This document shows positions 21,932 through 30,895 of a stretch of DNA of 64,000 nt, one piece after another. The DNA is from Neoscytalidium dimidiatum (lineage: Eukaryota > Ascomycota > Dothideomycetes > Botryosphaeriales > Botryosphaeriaceae). Both the position numbers and the translations under genes were made by a program. The notes below the pieces were generated by a model that did no database searches, had not been told where the DNA came from, and saw only the letters and a list, made by a program, of their open reading frames with translations. The DNA is taken from positions 1,860,001-1,924,000 of the forward strand of contig CM074701.1 in the NCBI GenBank assembly GCA_037367355.1, written 5' to 3'. Within the stretch, counting starts at the first letter, position 1. Each line of letters starts with the position of its first letter.

Positions 21932-23557
21932 ATGACTTCTCAGGATTCATCGCTTGATAATTTCAAATGCTGCTTGGGGCTCTGGCCAGGCCGTTTCTGG
22001 CCTCATTCTGATCCTGAGGAGTTTGTACCCACCGACTTTGTTTACGATCAGGAAAACGACGAGCTTATTATCGGAATTGAATTTGAAGGAAGAGATTTCA
22101 GCTTCACCTGCTCTGGAAGTCTTCTTCCTGCTGACGTTCGCGTACACCAGCATTACCAGCAGTTTGGCTTGTGGACATTGACGGAACGGAATACACATCG
22201 CCAGCTCGCGAAGCTATTCTTCAGCAACTGCCGCGAGGTGCTCGCCGAGTTCATACACCGAAAGCGGAGTCTCATGTCATTCCTCCATGTCTGGACTGTG
22301 AAGATTCGCCCGTTCGAAGAAAATCTCCACTGTCATCGACCAATTCAAGGGAGGCGAATCGGAAATGGCCACTTCGAAGGAGTCAACTATGAAGACGAAA
22401 ATCTTCCTTGGTACAGCTGGGACTCGGTTGAAGTGGTCGAGAGGTCATCAAACTCGGACTATCATGTTCTTGTCGATCGCAGACGCTTTGACTGCTACAT
22501 TCCAAGCGCAAATTGGGAGATCCAAGAATGCAACATCTTTCTCGAAGAGGTGAAGGCATGGAAGCGGATTTCACAATCTCCAGAGATACTTAACTGCAAA
22601 ATTTCCACTCTCGAAGGTTTCGTATATACCAGATCCGACCGAACCAAGATCCAAGGTGTACTCTATCAGTCGACTAAGCCTCATCCGGTGCATCCAACCC
22701 TGGGCTCGGAGCACCTAGAAGAAGTCTCAGTATTTCAGCGGCAAAAGTGGCTTCAGCAAATCCGAACAGCTTGCTCCACTCTTCATCAACTTGGCGCGAG
22801 CTGGACGAGAACAGGATGCCAAGTACCTATTTTCGACCGCGTTTTCATCACCCATGAAGGAAACGCCCATCTACGTAGAATTCATTTCGGTAGACATTCG
22901 AAGCGCGGCGACCGATGGGAATTCGAACCAGATCACGAGGCGGATGCGTTAGCAATTGCAAAAGTCAAAGAAATTTTAGAGCTGGGTCAAGAGATTGACC
23001 TGGATACCGTCAGCCCATTTCGATTTCTCCAACTACCATACGATACAAGGGAGGTTATCTACAAGAATCTTCTTGTTTACCCACGAGGGTACATCAGATG
23101 GCTATGGGGATTCCGGCATCAGGACGGTCTGACATTGTCAAACAATTCGATCGAGGGGCGTGGACTCTTTTGCACCAGTCGTCAAATACGTCAGGAATCC
23201 ATCACGATCCTCATCGAGAACAACAGGGTACTCTTGGACACCGTCTCATTGAACTCGTTCTTGAGTACTAGCCTACGTAGCGTGGCTTGTTTCCCTACGG
23301 CGCAAAGATTACCGATAAGCTCGCTCGTTCGACGAGCCACGGTCATGATCCCACTACCACGAGACAAGAAGGTTTGCATAGAATATGCCAAAACTATCAA
23401 GAAACTACACAAGCACTGCACTTCCCTATCTGAGTTGGAGGTGACAATTGTTAGCGATTCGACCGAGCATTCGCTACGGGATGAACATCTGGGCCTGCGA
23501 GATCTCTTGGAACTTCCTCACATTCGCATGAGCATATCCATGGCATCACGTGCTTAA
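21932..23557 (+). CDS. Pseudokinase-like protein with C-terminal F-box/2EXR-like region
   Basis: Intronless ORF of 541 aa. Residues about 205-330 resemble the fungal kinase/phosphotransferase-like fold: ISTLEGFVY strand region, LHQLGASW where relatives have an HxLGxxWGD catalytic loop, and HFGRH where the DFG metal motif should be. The catalytic Asp residues are therefore missing and it should be inactive. Residues about 361-440 read PFRFLQLPYDTREVIY followed later by GLFCTSRQIRQES and ILIENNRVLL, the pattern of fungal F-box/2EXR-like proteins (hydrophobic-LP-x-R-IY, then C-RQI-E). The rest is unassigned. It sits on an unmutated island between RIP-damaged repeats. Domain assignments are by eye and tentative; function unknown. 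Confidence 0.75.
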   Translation: MTSQDSSLDNFKCCLGLWPGRFWPHSDPEEFVPTDFVYDQENDELIIGIEFEGRDFSFTCSGSLLPADVRVHQHYQQFGLWTLTERNTHRQLAKLFFSNCREVLAEFIHRKRSLMSFLHVWTVKIRPFEENLHCHRPIQGRRIGNGHFEGVNYEDENLPWYSWDSVEVVERSSNSDYHVLVDRRRFDCYIPSANWEIQECNIFLEEVKAWKRISQSPEILNCKISTLEGFVYTRSDRTKIQGVLYQSTKPHPVHPTLGSEHLEEVSVFQRQKWLQQIRTACSTLHQLGASWTRTGCQVPIFDRVFITHEGNAHLRRIHFGRHSKRGDRWEFEPDHEADALAIAKVKEILELGQEIDLDTVSPFRFLQLPYDTREVIYKNLLVYPRGYIRWLWGFRHQDGLTLSNNSIEGRGLFCTSRQIRQESITILIENNRVLLDTVSLNSFLSTSLRSVACFPTAQRLPISSLVRRATVMIPLPRDKKVCIEYAKTIKKLHKHCTSLSELEVTIVSDSTEHSLRDEHLGLRDLLELPHIRMSISMASRA

Positions 23558-24760
23558 CTAGCTAGAGAAACTGCACAACTTCCCGCAAATAGACGAGTCT
23601 ATTTCCTGATGGAACAAAAGCCATATCGTTGACCAATCAATGCTTTATTGTCTATTCGCCTTAGTGATAGTGTCTGATATCTGTAGCTAACGCCACACCA
23701 CTTCCACACCTTAGGAATTTTTTCCACACGTTAAAATTTTTTAGCCAAGACCCTTAGCGAGCACCTGACGAACGCCGAAAATCCTCTACGGCCCGCTACA
23801 CCTGTATTCCTCCGCGGAATCTCTAGAATAATCGACCCCGCCCTCGCCCGCCGCCGTTCTACACTATGAAGAAGCTGCTGCTATTATGTCTGCATCGCCT
23901 TCCGACCGACTAACTGATTTCGCCATCACCCTTCCACGTGATACGGGTACACGTGAACCATCTTGACCACAATCTTAACCTCAAGGAGACCTTTGACCCT
24001 TAAACTTTAAAATCTGCCTGTCCTCGACCGCTCGATCCAGGCCTTCCGCCGTCCCTGCACTAACTTTCCTTCCCTCTATGCAAGATGTCCCGGTGCTCCC
24101 CGTCCACGGTTCCGAGAGATGATCTCGACGCGCGAATACATGGAGTAGACGTGCAGCGGCTGCTGTTCGTTAGACCCTTCCTCTCCCTGGCCCTTGAGGC
24201 GCCAGAGAGCCGGGAGGGTTGAGAAGGGCTAAAAGTCTGCTCGCGAGAGGCCGAGGGGCGTCGGGTGCCGCCTGAAGGTAGGTTGGTTCGTCCTTCTCTT
24301 TCTTCTACTCTCTCTTCCTCCGTTCTTCCGTTAAGAATGAGGACGCTCTTATACTCCGCCTTTGTATTGTGGACTAGAGGCTGTCTTATCGCTTCTCTTC
24401 ATCCTTCATGCCCGCTTCGGCTTCGGCTTCGGCTTCGGCTGCGGCCGTACGTGCGGATGCGCTACTGCTGCTCGACGAGGCTAGACGGACGCCTGGCCTC
24501 GCGCTGCAGCTGCTGCGCTCCAGCGGCCTCTTCAACCCTTCCATCATGAGGCAGCCGTCCAACGGCCGACGGATGGTTCCTTCCAGCTTATTCCGTCGAA
24601 CAGCCCTCTCTACAAACCCCGATCCCCTCCTTTTTCATGTACCCCGCTCCTCTTCCCTTTCGATAAGCCGGGCTAGACGCCGTACCTCGCGGATGACGGC
24701 GACGATCTTGCAGAGACCATCGAAGATAGGCGTATAGGTGACGTTGGTGATGTCGAGTGG
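23558..24760. other. Intergenic region of the island
   Basis: No gene recognised. Phrases near 23870-23990 can be read as an open frame (EEAAAIMSASPSDRLTD) but it does not extend. A short CTTCGG-type hexamer tract occurs at about 24416-24440. The frames at 24265-24737 are Arg/Ser/Leu-rich low complexity. Composition is normal with no RIP signature. Confidence 0.4.
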
Positions 24761-25104
24761 TTGGTAGACGCGGTGATAGTTGCGCTGCGTGGTATTGTCA
24801 CCTACCCTTCAAGAGACGTGATTCGTTCAACCCTATCCTTGCCTCCGGCCGCCTTTTCCACCAATTCATCGTCGACGGTTACGCCGCCTACGAGAGCTTC
24901 AACCTTGCATGGCTTCGCTACGATCAAAAAGAGGCGGCGGAGGAACGCCGCTCTGCGGCAGTAGATATGGCACGACAGGTATGGTGCAAGCTGCGGAAGG
25001 AAGTGGCTAGCGGAGATACAAGAGCGAACTGTTACGCTGTTCGCTGTCGCGTAGGCCCCCGCTACGTGGCATTACGGTTGAGAGAAGTGTCATCCGAGCT
25101 CTGA
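24757..25104 (+). pseudogene. Helitron-like helicase fragment
   Basis: The translation in this frame contains SFNPILASGRLF followed by HQFIVDGYAAYES and LAWLRYDQK, which resembles the Helitron helicase-like region of fungal Helitrons (pattern RLFQQY-VDAY, then L-x-YIR-NQ). Only this short stretch is recognisable, upstream and downstream parts are missing, and the frame opens with no matching start. I regard it as a captured or decayed Helitron piece. Recognition is by eye and moderate; a chance resemblance is possible. Confidence 0.45.
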
Positions 25105-25150
25105 CCCAGACGCACTATTAGGTTTATTTCCTCCCCAAAATTGCTTTAGA

Positions 25151-26788
25151 TCAAACTCCTGCAATAGCTATCGTCAAGATCCTCGCCTTAACCTCCCCGT
25201 ATTCGCCTTCCGATCCATCCTGCAGCGACAACCCTTGGTCAGATGCCTCGCGTGCAGCGCGACCTAGCTCGCAAAAACTCTTCCACATAATCGGAACTGC
25301 AAAGCAATCACCGGAACGAACCCAAGTTACGACGGTAAATATATCGTTCAGGTACTCCCGGGTCAGCGGCGACATCAATTCCCAGGCTTTAAATTCTTCC
25401 TCCTCTCTGATTCTGTCATCCGTATGCCGATCAGTCATCTCCGCTGCATCCACACTTGTTGTATCTTCACCTCTGTCCGATATTAGCTCGGGGATGATCG
25501 AGTCGAAGAGCAATAGAGCGACAAAGCGTCCGTAAGCGCGTTCGAAGGCATTGGCATCTGCGACGCGAATGGCAGTCCTGAAATCGTCAAGGTAGGGTTG
25601 CAGGTGCGGCTGCGCAAACTCACGCGGGGGCATTGTGGGGAGCGCTACCCGCATTAACAGGCCGAGATCTCGCGTCAACTCGCTCTTCGTGGTCCGCTTG
25701 GCGTTAATAGCACCGGGGCTCGAGAGATCGCGTTGACGTTTCCCCGTTGCAGGCGGTGGTGACGGGACACAGTTGTCTTCGCACGACGTCTCTCGAATGA
25801 CAGAGACGGCGGAGGGGCTCGCCGGAACAAGGGTCTGATACTGCGGGGGCTGCGGGGGCTGCCGGGGTTCCGGGGACGGCTCGTCAAGCAGAAGTCGAGC
25901 TAAGTCGCTCTTCGCGGTTCGCTTAGGGTTACTAACAGCGGGGCTCGAGGGATCGCGTTGACGTTTCCCCGTTGCAGGCGATGAGAACGGGATACAGCCG
26001 TCTTTGTACGTCTCTCGAATAACAGAGACGGCGGAGGGGCTCGCCGGAACAAGGGTCTGATACTGCGGGGGCTGCGGGGGTTCCGGGGACGGCTCATTAA
26101 GCGCGAGTTTGCTCCAGTCGAGAATTTGCATGCGGATGAGGGGGATGTCCCACTGCTTGATGACATCGGCGCGAAGACCAGTAGACAAAACCCGGAGCTG
26201 CTCTTCTAGACGTTGACTGTGTTTGAGGTAGAAGGAGAAGCAGAGCACTTCGGAGATTGACTTGAACTGCATAAGAAGATCATGGGCAGTCCTGGTGCGT
26301 GGTCTGAGGACGGCGGCACCGGAAGGCTTGGACCACACAAGGCCGGGCCGGCGGAGCTGGAGGGTAACTTGAAGAGCGCGACCGGTTTTGAAAAGGCCTG
26401 CGTCTCTCAAAGCCGAGGAAACTTGAGCGTACCCAAGGTCGCCCTCGTCGACAGCGACAGATTCCAACGGCGAAGTTTGGCCTAGATGTGTCAAGGGGAC
26501 TGTGTACATGAATGGACGCATCCCCGACTTGTTTCCAACAGCCACGTCCACCATCAGTAGAAACCTTATTGCAACGCGACCTTCCTTCTCATTGTAGTAT
26601 ACCTGGAATTTGAAGTCCGCAGCATTTTTCTTGTTGGAATCGAGATGGATGATGGTGCACTCGTCGCCTCGTATGGGGTCGTGCCAGACTGGAAAGACGC
26701 GCTGGCTAATATACGGAGAAGGATCGGTTGAGGTGGAGAGAGAGGCGGTGGCGGCGACGGCGTCGTCCATGTGGATAGGGCCCGACAC
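25151..26788 (-). CDS. Hypothetical protein, 545 aa, with internal 75-codon tandem duplication
   Basis: Intronless ORF; a second Met at codon 7 (26770) is an equal start candidate. Residues about 30-230 form a compact domain I do not recognise (..VYYNEKEGRVAIRFLLMVDV.., ..LRPRTRTAHDLLMQFKSISE..FYLKHSQRLEEQL..). Residues about 228-370 hold two near-identical disordered units (PSPEP, YQTLVPASPSAVSVIRE, ATGKRQRD, basic NPKRT/NAKRT) that look like repeated linker with a nuclear-localisation-like basic patch. Residues about 380-545 are helical and acidic. Similar unnamed proteins are, to my memory, common and multicopy in fungal genomes, often near transposons. Function unknown. The start region lies inside a tandem DNA duplication (26701-26962). 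Confidence 0.65.
   Translation of the reverse strand: MSGPIHMDDAVAATASLSTSTDPSPYISQRVFPVWHDPIRGDECTIIHLDSNKKNAADFKFQVYYNEKEGRVAIRFLLMVDVAVGNKSGMRPFMYTVPLTHLGQTSPLESVAVDEGDLGYAQVSSALRDAGLFKTGRALQVTLQLRRPGLVWSKPSGAAVLRPRTRTAHDLLMQFKSISEVLCFSFYLKHSQRLEEQLRVLSTGLRADVIKQWDIPLIRMQILDWSKLALNEPSPEPPQPPQYQTLVPASPSAVSVIRETYKDGCIPFSSPATGKRQRDPSSPAVSNPKRTAKSDLARLLLDEPSPEPRQPPQPPQYQTLVPASPSAVSVIRETSCEDNCVPSPPPATGKRQRDLSSPGAINAKRTTKSELTRDLGLLMRVALPTMPPREFAQPHLQPYLDDFRTAIRVADANAFERAYGRFVALLLFDSIIPELISDRGEDTTSVDAAEMTDRHTDDRIREEEEFKAWELMSPLTREYLNDIFTVVTWVRSGDCFAVPIMWKSFCELGRAAREASDQGLSLQDGSEGEYGEVKARILTIAIAGV
25681..26120 (-). repeat. In-frame tandem duplication, period 225 bp
   Basis: Two direct copies inside the 545-aa ORF, starting at 25681 and 25906 (CGCTCTTCG..GT..CGCTT in both). 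The period is 75 codons so the frame is kept. The copies differ by scattered substitutions and small in-frame indels (a GCTGCCGGGG-type 9- to 12-bp difference), so the duplication is not very recent. Product: repeated Pro/Ser-rich linker plus basic patch. Confidence 0.8.
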
Positions 26789-26962
26789 TATAGTATTAGC
26801 TTACAGGAGTCAGGAATAGAGCAGGCTGAAACGCTGGCTAATATACGGAGAAGGATCGGTTGAGGTGGAGAGAGAGGCGGTGGCGGCGACGGCGTCGTCC
26901 ATGTGGATAGGGCCCGACACTATAGTATTAGCTTACAGGAGTCAGGAATAGAGCAGGCTGAA
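26701..26962. repeat. Near-perfect 132-bp tandem duplication covering the ORF start
   Basis: The stretch from GCTGGCTAAT at 26701 is repeated from 26833 with almost no difference, up to GCAGGCTGAAA at about 26962. The first copy contains the start codon (26788) and first 29 codons of the 545-aa ORF; the second places a duplicate start codon at 26920 in front of it, whose frame leaves the gene and stops. Near identity implies a recent event. Confidence 0.85.
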
Positions 26963-27028
26963 ATGCCACGCCAAACTGGTATGATGGAGACTGTTGTCAA
27001 GGAAGAAGAAAGAGGTACGTCGACTGAT

Positions 27029-27340
27029 CCTGAACCCCAGCCGAACGGAACGGTTCACAACAGACAACCCTGGGGATAGTCGCGGACGCGGTGCGTGCCG
27101 GACTCCAGCCGCTCGATGGCGGATCACAGCAGGGACTAAATCTGATGGATGGTTGCAGGGTCGCCGATGCTGCAATTGAGGTGCACAGCTCTGAACCCCA
27201 GCCGCACGGAGCGGTTCACAACAGACAACCCTGAGGGATAGTCGCGGACGCGGTGCGTCCCGGACCCCAGCCGCTTGATGGCGGATCACAACAGGGCCTG
27301 AATCTGACGGATGGTTGCAAAGTTGATGACACCTCGATAG
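27029..27340. repeat. Degenerate 161-bp tandem repeat, two units
   Basis: CTGAACCCCAGCCG starts at 27030 and again at 27191, each followed by GGTTCACAACAGACAACCCT, GATAGTCGCGGACGCGGTGC and GATGGCGGATCACA. Units differ at several positions, including an inserted A and C/T changes. Composition is normal. No gene is evident; frames over it on both strands are unstable. Confidence 0.75.
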
Positions 27341-27649
27341 GGTTGCAGGTGGGGAGTGCCAAGAGGGAGTTGAGGAATGAGATGCTTCAAAGCGACCGAC
27401 ACAGACTTTTAACCCGCGGGAGCATTAAAACTCCTTCTGTCGAGCAAGGCAGTTCGGTTAAGTAGTGGTATATTGCGCATCGACGCGGAGGCTGTTGCAG
27501 ATGATGGCGGCGGTTGTAATGGGTGGAAAACAGTTTATTACGAGAGGTGTAGAAAGAGGCGGGGCGAAGGCGTCTATATTAGGAGGCTGGGCTACCAAGA
27601 CGGCTTCGACTGTTTTTCCCGCTCGCTTATCCTCTTTCGTTTATAACTC

Positions 27650-28430
27650 TAAGACTAATTAATCTTAAAAATAAAATCTATAATTATAAATAAAATAATA
27701 TTAATAAAATATAAAATATTATATTATTAAGTCTTTAAAATATTAATTAAAAAATAAACTATAATTATTTACTATTTAATAATTTTAAAAATTAAATAAA
27801 AATAAAAATTTATAAAATATTATAATTATAATACTAAAATTTAATTACTTAATTTAATTATTAAAATTATTATAATTATAGCTAATAGTTATATTTATTA
27901 TCTTCTATAATATATAAAGTATACTTATTTATTATAAATAAAATTTTATAATTAACTTATTATAAAAACTAAATATAAATAAAGTATTTAAAAAAAGTAT
28001 AAGAGAGTCTCTATTAGATAATAAATAAATTTTTAAAGAATTCTAAGAATTTATTAAATAGAACTTATATATAAATAAGTAATAAGTAAGATTATATAAC
28101 TTATACTAGTTATATTAAAACTTTATATAAAAGTTAATAGCTTCTTATATATAAGTAATAAAAAGTTCTATATTTAAAGTTCTTATATTATTTTTTTATT
28201 TTTTTAAAAAGTCGTCTTTAGCTTTAAAAAATAAAAAACTTACTAGCTTTAAATATTATTTATAGTATTAAAATCTTTATTAGAAGAAAAAAAGATATAT
28301 ATTAAAAATAATAAGAAAATCTTAAATTAAAGAAAATAAAGTTAATACTATTAAAAATATTTAAAATATCTATAGTAGTCTTATATACTTTTTATATAAG
28401 ACTTATATTTATATTATAAATTTATAGACT

Positions 28431-28432
<2 letters not shown>
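27650..28432. repeat. Extremely AT-rich RIP-mutated segment with satellite copy
   Basis: From about 27650 the sequence switches abruptly to almost pure A/T with CA and TG essentially absent. At about 27990-28190 a mutated copy of the 153-bp satellite is readable in plus orientation (AGTCTCTATTAGATAATA, then ACTTATATATAAATAAG, then CTTCTTATATATAAGTAAT). The rest cannot be assigned to a family. Confidence 0.6.
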
Positions 28433-28462
<30 letters not shown>

Positions 28463-29731
28463 TTCGTTTAACGTCCTTATATAAGCTAAGCTTATAAAAG
28501 ACGGCTAGTCTACTAACGTATCTAGTCCGGTATTTCGACTGGGGTTTTTATTTGGGTTTTCTTCGGGAAGGAGTCTAGAAATAGTAGGGGCTAGGCCGGT
28601 GCTTTTTAGGAAGAAATAAGAAAGTAAGTAGGGAGATAAGAAGAGGTAGAAGATAAAAGAGAAATAAGAGAGAATAGCTTCTTTTTTAAGGAGAGACTAA
28701 AGTTAGTTTTTCGAAAGTACGTATTTAGACTTCCGTCGAAGTAAGTTCTAATAGCTACTTTCGGGTAGCTATTTTAGTTATCGATAGAAAGCTTAGAAGA
28801 GCTTTCCGTCCTTCTTCGATATTAAAAACGAGGTCTAAGGAGGGATTTTTCGTTTCTAGACTAGTATATATATCTTCTCTTTCGAGTCGATACTTTCTAT
28901 AGTCTAGAATTAGGTGCCGGGGAGTTTATTTAGCCGTATTATTATATAGGCAGCTATTAGAGGGGTTTAGTCCGAAGCGGTTTAAATAGGACTTAAAGTA
29001 TCCGTATTCTATTTTAAGCTAGTAAAACGCGAAGCTAGTTTCTCTCTTCGTAGAGAGGTCTATTAACTTTCGTTTTATTTTCTAGTTAAACCGCCTTAGA
29101 TAAGACTCTTTAGAGGCTATTTCCGCTTACTTATTCGCTGTTTTTTACCACGAATTAATAAAATCTACTTACGTTAGCATTTAAAAGAATGCGTAGCTAG
29201 TTAATTTGTTATTCGGGTTTATTTTATAGGCGTATTTAGCTAGGAAATCTGCTTCTTCGTTGCCGCGTATATTAAAATAGCCGGGGACCTATTCTAATTA
29301 AACTAAATTTTCTTTTAGAATAAGCGTTTTAGCTGCGTTTAAAGCTCGTATTTACGCTAGTTGTCCTAGATTTCCGGATAGTATTTTTAGACGGTAGAGC
29401 GCGGCCTAGTTATCCGTGTAGACTCTAATATCTTTATTAGTATATTCGTTTTTAACTACGAGTTTAAGGGCTCTCGTAAGAGCCTCTAGTTCGCCGTTAT
29501 AAACTAGGTTATTATTCCTAATATTTCCTACTAAAATAGTAGTTTTGTCTTTAAGTATAGGGTTATTTCTATCTATAAAAACGGCTAGTCCTATTCCGGT
29601 TTTATTCGGAATCGAACTTACGTCCGTATAGATAGAAATTAGGTTATCCGGAGGGTTTTCGAGTTCGTTTAGATATTTCTTAGCTTGTTCTTCTTTTAAG
29701 AGTTTAGAGACTTTAACCGAGTAGGGGGTAG
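28433..29731 (-). mobile_element. Tad1-like LINE, 3' part (split by LTR element)
   Basis: The minus-strand 3' end is a (TAAA)n tail at about 28433-28464. The frame at 29406-29731 encodes an RNase H domain: ISIYTDVSS (first Asp), NLVYNGELEAL (Glu) and RVYTDN (Asp). Fungal Tad1 LINEs carry RNase H at the C terminus of ORF2. RIP damage is strong but a few TG remain. At 29727-29731 the LINE is interrupted by the LTR retrotransposon; its continuation is at 36377. Together the parts make about 6.1 kb, close to full length for the clade. Confidence 0.8.
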
Positions 29732-30110
29732 TGTTACGCCGGGACTCTTTCTGGGGGAGTCGAGGCGCGTCGTCAGGCAGCTTGGGCTTTCTAGGGGCCA
29801 ATACAGTGGTAGGCAGGGGAGGTTCGTACAATAGTAGGGTAGGAATCAATTGACAAGTTGACCACGGGGGTCCTATCTACTGTGAACGAGTGTGCTCTAT
29901 ATACTGTAGGAGATGGTGGGTGTGACCGCTGGCCGTGACCGCGGTGGTTCTGGTGGTCAGGTTTGGTGGGGCCTTGGCATTGTGACCGCGGTGTTGTTGC
30001 TGAGTCATCGGGGCATACGGGCGTCTTGTATCTTGGCTGTGTTGTGTTGGTGGGTCCGATTTCCTCCAGCTCAGCACTTCCTCTCCTTCCCTTCTTGCTG
30101 CGCCGTAACA
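29732..30110 (-). repeat. 3' LTR of the chromovirus (379 bp)
   Basis: Begins TGTTACGCCGGGAC and ends GCGCCGTAACA on the plus strand. It differs from the partner LTR at 35988-36371 mainly in two short clusters (near 29966-29980 and 30010-30022), giving 379 against 384 bp. Confidence 0.9.
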
Positions 30111-30125
30111 CTATCCCCCTTCTAG
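30111..30125 (-). promoter_or_regulatory. Polypurine tract (plus-strand DNA primer site)
   Basis: On the minus strand AGAAGGGGGATAG lies immediately before the 3' LTR, the expected place and composition for the polypurine primer of reverse transcription. Confidence 0.8.
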
Positions 30126-30375
30126 GCAGCTTTCGGCCCGAAAGCTTTTATAAGGTGGTCTTCCTGCTGTTTCCTTTGTTTCCTTAGTCGCGCACGATGT
30201 CGTCAGCGCGGACCCTTCGCCGTCGCAATCAGGCTCAACGCATTCAATCTTGGGGCGCCTTGCTGACATTCCCTGCAGACGCTGTGTGAAGCGGGGGGAG
30301 TCGAGTTGTATTCTTGCAGATTTTTATTCGGCGTGTGCTTGTTGTGCCTCGGTGGGTCGTACTTCCTGCGACGCA

Positions 30376-30895
30376 ATGGCGAGTCCTCTGGATGCTGAAT
30401 GTAAGTTTCCTGTAACGTCTTGACGGGTTGTTGACTGGTCTCCTAGTTCGTCGTCTGGATAGGGCTCGTGAGGACTTGCTTCGCCGCCTTGAAGCGGCTG
30501 AAGGTCAGGTAGCTGCTGAAGAGGCTGGGGCTGACGCTGCTGCGGAGGCTGCTGATCGGGCTGCCGAGGCTGCGGCTGCGGCGGCGCGTGAGGCGCAGGC
30601 GGCCGCTCGTCGTTTTCGGGACGCCCAGCGGAAGGAGCGTCAATTGCGTCGGTTATTGCGCCATGTGGAGCGTCGGAATGCTTCTTTGTTTGCCCGGGAA
30701 ATGGCTGCCTTGGAAGAGGAGGAACGATTGGAGCGGGAGGCTGCGGCTCGAGAGGGGCGGGAGCCTCAGGATGTTCCCCGTTCGGATGATGAGACTGGCT
30801 TGTCACGTTGGTCTGCCGGGTCTCCGGGCGGTGGGCGCGCACTCGAGCACGGTGGCGTGCCGAGGAGTCTCTTGATCGTTATCGAGTGGCCTTGA
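30376..30895 (+). CDS. Antisense coiled-coil ORF with an intron inside the chromovirus
   Basis: On the strand opposite to gag-pol, exon 1 30376-30400 and exon 2 30447-30895 join through a 46-nt intron (donor GTAAGT, acceptor CCTAG) into a 157-aa frame. The join is exact in phase and makes the continuous reading MASPLDAE-F-RRLDRARED. The product is strongly helical: Ala/Glu/Arg heptad-like sequence from about residue 10 to 115 (DLLRRLEAAE.., EAADRAAEAAAAAAREAQ.., RQLRRLLRHVERR..), then an acidic/disordered tail. Its 3' half overlaps the chromodomain end of pol on the other strand. I do not recognise a family. It could be an accessory retroelement protein or an ORF favoured by the GC-rich codons of pol; the splice motif argues for the former. 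Confidence 0.5.

Noticed and set aside
24265..24737. Plus-strand frames over an Arg/Leu repeat
   Set aside because: The regular pattern comes from a CTTCGG-type simple repeat; no domain is visible.
26700..27340. CRISPR-like array
   Set aside because: The repeats are long direct duplications without spacers and the genome is fungal.
29406..29849. Minus-strand 147-aa frame as a gene
   Set aside because: It is a chimera running from the LTR into the LINE RNase H domain across the insertion junction.
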